Shown here in pieces: positions 1 through 6,682 of a DNA stretch of 18,275 nucleotides (positions within the stretch are counted from its first letter, which is position 1; each line of letters opens with the position of its first letter). The stretch is taken from assembly GCA_964623885.1 (NCBI GenBank), contig CAZUVM010000037.1:1-18275 (forward strand). The letters are read 5' to 3'. The notes beneath the pieces were generated by a model. That model made no database searches. It saw nothing but the letters and a program-made list of their open reading frames with translations, and was not told the origin of the DNA. Source of the stretch: CAZUVM01 sp964623885. GTDB lineage: Bacteria; Verrucomicrobiota; Verrucomicrobiia; Limisphaerales; UBA8199. Made by a program: the position numbers and the translations under genes.

Positions 1-338
1 CGGACTGCCAGCATGTGGCGACGATCCATTTCGACCCTGAGTTTTTTCTGAGTCTGGAGCAGCATCCCTATTACGAACAGTTCGTCAACCTGACCGGCGA
101 TTTCAACGGGGACGGCAAAAAGGACTTGGTCGTGCGTGACCGGACGCGGGAGTTGGGCGTGTGGTTTTTTGTGTCCAAAACCAAAGGCTTCAATCCCCAG
201 GCAGACCTGCGATTTAAGTTCCCCGACCCTATAGAGGATTGGGAGATAAAAGACATCAATGGCGACGGGATTAGCGATTTGGTCGTGAAGCTCAGCGGGC
301 GGGATGGATTCTGGATCTACACAAGCCAGGGGAAGTGA
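1..338 (+). CDS. FG-GAP/VCBS repeat protein, 3' end only
   Basis: The reading frame is open from base 3 to the TGA at 336-338 with no stop, so the start lies outside the window; a GTG at 15 is probably internal. The roughly 112 visible residues carry two calcium-binding-type loops, DFNGDGKKD and DINGDGISD, each followed by a hydrophobic strand (LVV). This is the FG-GAP/VCBS (integrin alpha-type beta-propeller) signature. Such proteins are normally secreted or on the cell surface; their ligands are rarely known. The next gene encodes the same domain type, so the two may be a tandem duplication. The stop overlaps a GTG at 335 (GTGA), which opens a frame running through the downstream repeat into the next gene. 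The domain call is firm; the function is unknown. Confidence 0.8.
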   Translation, partial: DCQHVATIHFDPEFFLSLEQHPYYEQFVNLTGDFNGDGKKDLVVRDRTRELGVWFFVSKTKGFNPQADLRFKFPDPIEDWEIKDINGDGISDLVVKLSGRDGFWIYTSQGK

Positions 339-361
339 TACATACGCGACTGCAAACCGCA

Positions 362-482
362 CGTAGCGCAGGCCTCCGAGCCTGCTGTGTCGCCGACTTC
401 CAGTCGGCAGAGCGTCCGGCTGCGTCGGGGCGCCAGCAGGTTGGAAACCTGCTACACAACAGGCTTCGAGGCCTGCGCCACG
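362..482. repeat. Mosaic palindromic repeat with terminal inverted repeats (family I, copy A)
   Basis: The 121-bp element is bounded by 13-bp inverted ends, CGTAGCGCAGGCC (362-374) against the reverse complement of 470-482, with 12 of 13 positions matching. Inside are four hairpins. Stem 368-373/380-385 is GCAGGC/GCCTGC. Stem 392-398/402-408 is GCCGACT/AGTCGGC with loop TCC. Stem 436-442/446-452 is GCAGGTT/AACCTGC with loop GGA. Stem 460-464/471-475 is CAGGC/GCCTG. It lies between two FG-GAP genes and has no stop codon in the frame leading into the downstream gene. A diverged copy lies in the pseudouridine synthase gene near 14882-14995. It encodes no protein of its own, so it is likely a non-autonomous REP/MITE-like element; what mobilises it cannot be seen here. 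Confidence 0.85.
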
Positions 483-580
483 CGAAAGTTCCGGCTGAAA
501 CGGTTGGGATTTCTTGCCGGACCTGCCCCACCCAACTGAAGCCGAAGTTGGATGTTAAAGAGACCAAGACGCATGGCGGG

Positions 581-1993
581 ATGTATAGTAATTGTCTGGT
601 TGCAGCATCAGTGATCTGGGCGGCTTTGATGGTTGCGACCAGTGTTTGCCGGGGCGCCACTAATGAGTTCGATGGCCAGTTGATTACGCTCCCCTTCAAC
701 GCCAACGCGCTCCGGTTCATCCCACTCGAAGAGCACGGTCGCGCCGCTCTGCTGGCGCTTGATCCGGTGCTGCACCAACTGCTGATCTATCGGCAGCGAT
801 CCTGGGGCTTTACGAATGTAGCCGACCAGGTAATGCCATTGCCGCCGCGCACGACCTGGATCGCCCCCTGTGATGTGGACCCGTATCCCGGCCTGGAGTT
901 GGTGATGTCCACTGCCACAGGAATCCTTTATCATCGGCAAAATAATGGGCGCTTCGAAACTGAATCGCGGACTCTGCTCAACGCCGATCAGGTCTTCACC
1001 AATGACGACACTCCACGGCTCCTTTCGCTGGCCACCAACACCTCGCTGCCCGTCATTGGCGTGAGTCAGGCAGTGTTCTACACGAGGAATGGTTCGTACC
1101 AGTGGCGCCCAGCACAACCAGTTGACCTCAAACAAACACGGTCCAGTTGGTCGGATTATCGCCAGGAATGGAGCTTGGGGCAAAATCGTTCGCGCGGCCT
1201 GCGGGTCCACGAAGATTTCCGCACCTGGCCGGAAAAGACAACAACCCAGGCAAATGATGGGATCCGCAAGCTGGTTGAAGAGCTCAAAAAAGACACGTCC
1301 CGGCCGACTCCGGGCACTAATTCCGTCGATATTAATCACGACGGCGACATCGATTTCGTACTCTGGCAGGTTATTCCGGCATTGGAACCAAGAACGGACG
1401 TTTACATTTTTCTGGCGGGAGCCGGCGGCCGGTTGCCGGATAAGCCGACCCAGGTCCTGCACTGTCGCGGTGTGCCGATCCCACTCGATTCGACCGAGCA
1501 AGAGTCGGTTCTTGCCGATCTCAAGCGCGACGGAAAGTGCGAACTGATCCTCATGGAAATCAGCAACCCGTTAACTTCCAGTGCCGGCATATTGGAGATG
1601 GCGCTGGCGATGGGAATAGATTGCCGGTTGGCGATTCGCACCTTCCATGATGGCGCCTTTTCCGTGGCGCCGGACGCCAGAATTCCTGGTACGCTGCTAA
1701 TAGGCCAACAACTGCAGCACTGGCCGGTGTTCGTCTGCGGCGATATCAACGGTGATGGCCATCCGGATCTCCTGGTGCAGCGCTCGACCACGCAGTGGAA
1801 TATTTATCTCAGCACGCCCGGGGACTCCTGGTTCACCACCCAACCGGCGATTACCTTCGACACACCTTTGCCTGGGTATCTGACCCTCGAGGACCTCAAC
1901 GGCGATGGCCGCGCCGATATCGTCGTGCGCCAATGGGACGACCCGCGAGTCTATATCCTGCTTTCCCGAACCCGCTCGGCGACAAAACCGTAA
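581..1993 (+). CDS. Secreted FG-GAP/VCBS repeat protein
   Basis: The 470-residue product has an N-terminal signal peptide (about residues 1-25, hydrophobic core CLVAASVIWAALMVATSV, likely cleavage near CRGA). Calcium-loop motifs lie at about 250 (DINHDGDID), 313 (DLKRDGKCE, degenerate), 388 (DINGDGHPD) and 438 (DLNGDGRAD), which indicates an FG-GAP/VCBS beta-propeller. ATG 581 was chosen because the signal peptide begins there; the frame stays open upstream to a GTG at 335, but that stretch is mostly the palindromic repeat. A Shine-Dalgarno is weak. The stop TAA (1991-1993) shares one base with the ATG of the ABC ATPase (TAATG), so translation is probably coupled. A role as an exported partner or sensor of the transporter is only inference. 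FG-GAP assignment is strong; function is unknown. Confidence 0.85.
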   Translation: MYSNCLVAASVIWAALMVATSVCRGATNEFDGQLITLPFNANALRFIPLEEHGRAALLALDPVLHQLLIYRQRSWGFTNVADQVMPLPPRTTWIAPCDVDPYPGLELVMSTATGILYHRQNNGRFETESRTLLNADQVFTNDDTPRLLSLATNTSLPVIGVSQAVFYTRNGSYQWRPAQPVDLKQTRSSWSDYRQEWSLGQNRSRGLRVHEDFRTWPEKTTTQANDGIRKLVEELKKDTSRPTPGTNSVDINHDGDIDFVLWQVIPALEPRTDVYIFLAGAGGRLPDKPTQVLHCRGVPIPLDSTEQESVLADLKRDGKCELILMEISNPLTSSAGILEMALAMGIDCRLAIRTFHDGAFSVAPDARIPGTLLIGQQLQHWPVFVCGDINGDGHPDLLVQRSTTQWNIYLSTPGDSWFTTQPAITFDTPLPGYLTLEDLNGDGRADIVVRQWDDPRVYILLSRTRSATKP

Positions 1994-2922
1994 TGTCAAA
2001 CGCCACTCCAGCTCTGGCCCTGACAAACCTTTCGAAGCATTTCGGGCGGTTCAAAGCCGTGGACCAGCTCTCGCTCGAGGTAGAGCCCGGGGTGATGGCG
2101 GGCTTTCTCGGACCCAACGGCGCGGGCAAGAGCACCACTTTATATATGATCCCGCGTCTGGCGCGCCCCACCGCGGGGACCATTCGCCTGTTCGGAATTG
2201 ATATTTGGCAGGATTACAAGCAAGCCATCCGCTCGGTCGGTGTGATGGTCGAGTCGCCCGCGTTTTACGAATACCTCTCCGGACGCCAGAACCTCGAGTT
2301 GGCCGCTCGCCTGTTAGACCGAGTTTCGTCGCGCGAGATCGACGACGTTTTCGAGCGCATTGGTCTGGCCGACCGGCAGCTCGATCGGGTGCGCATCTAT
2401 TCCACTGGCATGAAGCAGCGCCTGGGCATCGGTCGCGCTCTGTTAGGCAGGCCCCGGCTGCTCATTTTGGACGAACCGACCAATGGCATGGACCCTGAGG
2501 GCACACACGAACTGCTTTCGTTCCTAAGGGGAAAAGTCAAAAACGACGGGCTATCGATATTCCTTTCCAGCCATCTGATGTCGGAGGTGGAGGAGTTTTG
2601 CGACACGGTTTTTGTGATCAACCACGGCCACTTGGCCGCGTCGGGCAACGTCCGCGAACTGTTGCGCCCGCATGAGCGGATTATTCGAGTCAATTTCCAG
2701 GGCCCGGTACCTAATCCCGGCCTGTTCTCGCAGGACACTCGGTTCCGCGATGTCGCGGTCCTAACGTCCGATACACTTGAGATCACACTGGCCGCCGAGG
2801 ACTCGGCGTGGTTGAACCAATGGCTGCAGCAGCAGGGGTTCCGGGTGGCGGCCATCACACCGAAACAAAAATCGTTGAAGGAATTTTTCCTATTTATCAC
2901 CGGCGAAAAGAGCCATGCCTAG
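1993..2922 (+). CDS. ABC transporter ATP-binding protein (BcrA/antibiotic-exporter type)
   Basis: This 309-residue cytoplasmic ATPase energises the membrane permease encoded next to it. Walker A is GPNGAGKST (40-48), the signature is YSTGMKQRLG (136-145, replacing the classic LSGGQ), Walker B is LLILDEP (156-162), and the H-loop is SSH with His194. The Q-loop reads VMVESPAFY (84-92) and lacks the usual Gln. As I recall, an I/V-E-x-P-A/x-F/L-Y form at this place is common in BcrA/lantibiotic-immunity and ABC-2 drug/lipid exporters. The C-terminal part (from about 225) is the usual accessory region of that subfamily. ATG 1993 overlaps the preceding stop by one base, and the end overlaps the permease start by 8 bp, so these are one operon. 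The transported substrate cannot be read from the sequence. Confidence 0.95.
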   Translation: MSNATPALALTNLSKHFGRFKAVDQLSLEVEPGVMAGFLGPNGAGKSTTLYMIPRLARPTAGTIRLFGIDIWQDYKQAIRSVGVMVESPAFYEYLSGRQNLELAARLLDRVSSREIDDVFERIGLADRQLDRVRIYSTGMKQRLGIGRALLGRPRLLILDEPTNGMDPEGTHELLSFLRGKVKNDGLSIFLSSHLMSEVEEFCDTVFVINHGHLAASGNVRELLRPHERIIRVNFQGPVPNPGLFSQDTRFRDVAVLTSDTLEITLAAEDSAWLNQWLQQQGFRVAAITPKQKSLKEFFLFITGEKSHA

Positions 2923-3712
2923 CCAGTTTTTGCCTTTACTGCGAAACGAAATCGCCAAAGCGGCGCGGCGCAAATTGCCATACTTCGGCATCTTTGCCCT
3001 GGCGCTTCTGGCGACGCTGATCTTTTTCATTGGCGGGCACCTCACCAACACCATTGGTGCCAATGCGTGGGGCTACGTCGCGTTCTCCATGCAATGTCTT
3101 TTCGCCGACATTGGGCCACTCTTTGTCATTGTTTTCTCGGGCATGTTGTTGTCCGAGGAAACCGGGACCGGCACGATTCGTGCCGCGCTGGCCGCGCCGG
3201 TTTATCGCTGGGAATTGTACGCTGCCAAAGCGGTCACGGGGCTGAGCTATACGCTCATGCTATCTCTGGCAGGCCTGGCGTTCTCGGTCGCTTTGGCAAA
3301 AATCCATTACCAGTTCGCCGACATCGGTGATTCGTTCGGCGTGGTTTACAGCCGCAGCACGGCCGTGCGTCAGTTTCTCCTCGGGTACGCGCTCAGTTGG
3401 ATTCCGCTTGTGGCGTTGGTCATGTACGGGCTGTTCATTTCCACCATCATTCGCAGCCCCGGCGCCGCCGTGGCGGTCGGGATCAGCACCATGTTTTTAA
3501 TCGACTTTACCAAGCACCTGGTCGGGATCGATCCGTATATCTTTACGAAATACATCGCCTACTCCTGGACGACGCTCAACCAACTCGCGCACGGCATGGA
3601 GTTTCAATGGCAACCCGACGTGTGGCGAATGCTGCTGGTCTCCGGCGCCTGCGCCGCTGTGACCTTCGGATTAGGGCTGACGATTTTTATCAAAGAAGAC
3701 CTCAATCGGTAG
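2915..3712 (+). CDS. ABC-2 type permease subunit
   Basis: The 265-residue membrane protein is the partner of the preceding ATPase. I count about six hydrophobic segments: 22-41, 53-79, 105-128, 153-178, 182-199 and 237-259. After segment 2 comes the stretch SEETGTGTIRAALAAPVYR (80-98), the cytoplasmic coupling region typical of ABC-2 permeases (EExxGT[LI]R...P..R). A basic N-terminus (NEIAKAARRK) before the first segment suggests the N-terminus is cytoplasmic. Length and topology fit the NatB/BcrB-like ABC-2 family. ATG 2915 lies inside the end of the ATPase gene, with an 8-bp overlap. The 3' end overlaps the convergent hydrolase gene by 11 bp, so there is no room for a dedicated terminator between them. 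Confidence 0.92.
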   Translation: MPSQFLPLLRNEIAKAARRKLPYFGIFALALLATLIFFIGGHLTNTIGANAWGYVAFSMQCLFADIGPLFVIVFSGMLLSEETGTGTIRAALAAPVYRWELYAAKAVTGLSYTLMLSLAGLAFSVALAKIHYQFADIGDSFGVVYSRSTAVRQFLLGYALSWIPLVALVMYGLFISTIIRSPGAAVAVGISTMFLIDFTKHLVGIDPYIFTKYIAYSWTTLNQLAHGMEFQWQPDVWRMLLVSGACAAVTFGLGLTIFIKEDLNR

Positions 3713-4670
3713 TGGATGACTTCTTTGCCGGATGCGCCGCCAGAAACGCTTTCAAGGCCTTTATGAATTCCGGATTGTTCGGCGCATTGATGTGGTTGGC
3801 GCCAGGAATGACCACAACTTTAAGCTGGGGTAAAACGCCGTCCAACTGGTCGACGCCGACTTTAAGCGGGTCTGACTCACCAACGACCGCCAGCACAGGG
3901 ATCTTGTTCGCGCGCAACTTGGATTCCGCCACGCCGAACTGGCCCATGCCTCGCGCTACTTGCGCCAGGGCCACCGGATCGTTGAACACCAGAACCATCT
4001 TGCTGACTGCATCCAGCGTTTCTTTTGGGACCGGCGGCGCACCTTTCGGATTCAGCGCCGAAAGAAGCGGACCCAGACCTTTGCCTTGTTCAAGCGAATC
4101 GGCCACCGACAACAGGAAAGACTGGTCCGCGCCTTCCTTTAACCAGCCCGCGGCGCCCAGTGTCGCCGTGAGGAAGCGCTCAGGATGATCCGTGAGCAGC
4201 CTGGCCGTCATATATCCCCCCATAGAATAACCAACGATGTGGGCCTTCTTGATTTTGAGATGGTCCATGAGACGGATCACGTCCTCGGTCATTTTCAACC
4301 CATAAGCAGCCGCTTCATGCGGCCGGTCGCTCTGGCCATGTCCGCGGTTATCGAGCGCGATGACCCGGTAATTCCCGGCCAGCGCCTTGATCACTCCCGG
4401 GTTGCCCCAGTTCCACGCAATGTTAGCCACATAGCCGTGGATCAGTATTACCGGCTCGCCGCTGCCCTCGACGACGTAGTGGATTTTCACGCCGCCGGAA
4501 TCGAAAAAGAAATCCTCCGCATGCAGGGCGCCGGTCAGGCCGAGTGGAATCAGGATCCCAAGAAGGCCGCATTTTCTGAACATGCGCCCGAAGATACCAG
4601 CCGAAGCCCTAAGCAAAATGAAAATCCAGTGGACGCGAGAATGTTGTCCGAGGGAAGTGGAATGGGTCAT
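3702..4670 (-). CDS. Alpha/beta hydrolase, probably exported
   Basis: The 322-residue protein has the alpha/beta-hydrolase fold. The oxyanion strand is ILIHGY (about 76-80), DNRGHGQSDRP follows at 107-117, the nucleophile elbow is GYSMGG with Ser149, the acid is Asp267 in VVGESDP, and the base is His293 in GANH. It is probably an esterase, lipase or C-C hydrolase of the MhpC/haloperoxidase-like group; the substrate is unknown. ATG 4670 was chosen for the strong Shine-Dalgarno GGGGAGA about 6 bases upstream. An internal ATG at 4583 would start directly at a neat signal peptide (MFRKCGLLGILIPLGLTGALHA). From 4670 the signal has a 29-residue extension holding a second hydrophobic patch. The gene is transcribed divergently from the GloVer-repeat gene and runs into the ABC permease end. 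Confidence 0.9.
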   Translation of the reverse strand: MTHSTSLGQHSRVHWIFILLRASAGIFGRMFRKCGLLGILIPLGLTGALHAEDFFFDSGGVKIHYVVEGSGEPVILIHGYVANIAWNWGNPGVIKALAGNYRVIALDNRGHGQSDRPHEAAAYGLKMTEDVIRLMDHLKIKKAHIVGYSMGGYMTARLLTDHPERFLTATLGAAGWLKEGADQSFLLSVADSLEQGKGLGPLLSALNPKGAPPVPKETLDAVSKMVLVFNDPVALAQVARGMGQFGVAESKLRANKIPVLAVVGESDPLKVGVDQLDGVLPQLKVVVIPGANHINAPNNPEFIKALKAFLAAHPAKKSSTTD

Positions 4671-4841
4671 TTTCAATCTCCCCGGCAGGCATTGTCACAA
4701 GCGCCCCGCGTCATGGCCCAGCCGGAGCAGCAGCGCTTTGTGTCTTGACTCTGCACTCACAGCAGGTAACGTCAGTTTTGCTCTGAGCACATTGCAGGAA
4801 TCGAAACGCACCTAATTAAAGCGAGATCGCTCGCGGCGCAT

Positions 4842-6284
4842 GTGAGAAGCAATTCTGATTATTCAACGAATGGGCAATCCTCGCCCCAAGTTTGCGTTAC
4901 CACGCGAGGGAGCCGGCGAATCAGCTGGTTCGGGGCAGCAGTGTTTTGGCTGTTCGCAGCCGCTGCAGCGCCATCGCAGCTTGTGCTTCAGCGGGTCTAT
5001 ACCGGCGCACAGGGTTACCCGACAGTGGCTCCTTTCTCCAGCCTGGTGCAGGGGATTGACGGCAACTTCTACGGGACCATCCCCGCCTCCACTTATACGC
5101 CAAACCCCTATGGCGCGGTGTTCCGTTTGACGCCCCGCGGTGTGTTTACAGTCATTGCCAGTTTCCTGGGGTCTGGTGGAAAGGATCCTGAGGGGCCATT
5201 AGTGTTGGGGACCGATGGCAACCTGTATGGCACGGCCATGACTGGCGGCGCATATGGAGTCGGGACGCTTTTCAAAGTAACGACGAACGGAACCGTCCAG
5301 TTACTCCACTCGTTCACCGGAGCTGACGCCGCGAATCCTCAGTGTGCGCTGTTGCAAGCCAGCGATGGCTTTCTCTACGGGGTCACAATGCTGCGATCCA
5401 CCAATCTAGCAACGGTCTACCGCGCCAGTACGTCGGGGGCTATAACCGTATTGACCAACCTTTCGCCTTCCTCGTACGCAATACCCAACGACGGTTTGGT
5501 TGAGGGGGCGGACGGCTGGTTTTATGGCACCACGGCCAATAGCTCGATATCCAGCAGCGTTATTGGCTCGATCTACAAGGTTGCGCCCAGCGGCAGTCTG
5601 CGCACGCTGGCCACCTTTTATGACAACTCACCTATGCACAGCTTGAGTAACCAGCCGATGTGCGGCTTGACTGCCGGGCCCGATGGGCTGCTCTACGGCA
5701 CCCTTGGACATGCCTCCACTTCGTTTGGCGCCGACAACGGGTCGGTGTTCTCGATGACCACCAACGGCGTCCGCACCACGATATTCGTTTTCCACGGCAC
5801 CAACGGCTCCAATCCGAACGTTCGCCTGACGCTGGGCAACGATGGCGCCTTTTACGGCCAGACCGCGAGCGGCGGTCCGCACGGTGTGGGGACCACTTTT
5901 CGCATTACCACCACCGGAGAAATGATGATCCTTGCCGATGGCGTCGGCAATCAGGAAAGGTCGATGTATGGTGGTGCGCCGCCGTTCATCCAAGCCAGCG
6001 ACGGTAATTTCTATAATACCGCAGTAGCTTCCTTGAGCGCATTTGCCTATCGCCTGGTCTCACCGGTTGCGATTACCGGAACCGATTACGCAAACGGAAT
6101 GCTCACGTTGACGTGGAACTCTTTTGTGAACGGAGCGTATCAGGTTTATTGCAAGAACAACCTGGCCGACACGAGTTGGACGGCGCTGGGCTCGGTGATC
6201 GTTGCCAACGGAGCGACCATTTCCTCGACTTACAGCCTGGCTGCAGCGACGCAGCGAGTATACCGAGTGGTTTTGCTTCCTTAA
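4842..6284 (+). CDS. Secreted GloVer (TIGR03803) tandem-repeat protein
   Basis: The 480-residue product carries a signal-type segment (ISWFGAAVFWLFAAAAAPSQ, about 28-47) and then about seven degenerate repeats with the consensus DGNLYGT...GG..G.GT.FK.TT.G....L. The clearest are DGNLYGTAMTGGAYGVGTLF (residues about 124-143) and DGAFYGQTASGGPHGVGTTF. This is the repeat of proteins abundant in Verrucomicrobiota and Gloeobacter, likely a beta-propeller. After the repeats a C-terminal module (from about 412) has LTWNS, NNLADTSWTALG and the tail VYRVVLLP, a common ending of secreted Verrucomicrobial proteins. GTG 4842 is the first start after an in-frame TAA at 4767; no good Shine-Dalgarno precedes it, so the exact start is uncertain. 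Export to the surface is inferred, and no function is established for the family. Confidence 0.88.
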   Translation: MRSNSDYSTNGQSSPQVCVTTRGSRRISWFGAAVFWLFAAAAAPSQLVLQRVYTGAQGYPTVAPFSSLVQGIDGNFYGTIPASTYTPNPYGAVFRLTPRGVFTVIASFLGSGGKDPEGPLVLGTDGNLYGTAMTGGAYGVGTLFKVTTNGTVQLLHSFTGADAANPQCALLQASDGFLYGVTMLRSTNLATVYRASTSGAITVLTNLSPSSYAIPNDGLVEGADGWFYGTTANSSISSSVIGSIYKVAPSGSLRTLATFYDNSPMHSLSNQPMCGLTAGPDGLLYGTLGHASTSFGADNGSVFSMTTNGVRTTIFVFHGTNGSNPNVRLTLGNDGAFYGQTASGGPHGVGTTFRITTTGEMMILADGVGNQERSMYGGAPPFIQASDGNFYNTAVASLSAFAYRLVSPVAITGTDYANGMLTLTWNSFVNGAYQVYCKNNLADTSWTALGSVIVANGATISSTYSLAAATQRVYRVVLLP

Positions 6285-6682
6285 CCACCGCGGCAAGTCA
6301 GTTGCATTAAGAGTCATGCCGCCATCGCCCGTTTCAGACGCCACCAGGTTTCTTTCCACCTAAGCATTGAAACGACTTGGACCAGCTCCTACTTCGAGAT
6401 TAACCGGAATAACCGCGCCTCAAAAGTAACTGTTACCCGAAGGGGGCCGGAAGTTGTTCCTGGACTTTTCGGTTGACAATCCGTTGGCCGAGCGAGATAA
6501 CTGCTTCCACAATCACTTACTGCAGCTGAGCCGATGTGCATTCGGGAGACTCATCACGTTTCCGGCGGTGCATTCTCCAATGCACGGAACCCGCAAAGGA
6601 ATGCGTGTTCACAAAGCAAAGGCTTGGTTTTCCAAATCAATTCGCCGCATGGTGCGGCTAACCTGAAAGGACAGATCCACTC
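6285..6682. other. Intergenic leader region with small hairpins, no gene seen
   Basis: About 400 bases separate the GloVer gene from the next secreted-protein gene. A short plus frame at 6454-6666 has no homology I recognise, and I treat it as non-coding. The region holds a promoter-like pair (6473-6501) and two perfect hairpins downstream of it. The first is GTGCATT/AATGCAC with loop CTCC (6568-6585). The second is GCCGCA/TGCGGC with loop TGG (6644-6658), which ends eight bases before the ribosome-binding site. No terminator with a T-run is visible after 6284. Confidence 0.5.
6473..6501 (+). promoter_or_regulatory. Candidate sigma-70 promoter
   Basis: A perfect -35 box TTGACA (6473-6478) is followed by a 17-base spacer and GATAAC (6496-6501), which matches 4 of 6 positions of TATAAT. 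It would start transcription near 6508 and give a leader of about 175 bases before the gene at 6683. The prediction comes from sequence match alone. Confidence 0.45.

Noticed and set aside
292..720. Minus-strand open frame of 142 codons over the repeat and FG-GAP gene start
   Set aside because: It is the reverse shadow of a stop-poor palindromic repeat and of the signal-peptide region of the plus-strand gene; no family features.
608..1501. Minus-strand open frame of 297 codons
   Set aside because: It lies wholly inside the FG-GAP gene, whose calcium-loop motifs and signal peptide are clear; the shadow product has no recognisable domain or start context.
3397..4188. Plus-strand open frame of 263 codons across the permease end and the hydrolase
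   Set aside because: It overlaps two well-supported genes in other frames and its product has low-complexity Arg/Pro/Thr composition typical of shadow frames.
4985..4995. A GCTTCAGCG match inside the GloVer gene
   Set aside because: It is a single short match within coding sequence with no palindromic flanks, so chance is the simplest explanation.
6454..6666. Plus-strand open frame of 70 codons in the intergenic region
   Set aside because: It overlaps the candidate promoter and leader hairpins, and has no homology or ribosome-binding site that I can see.
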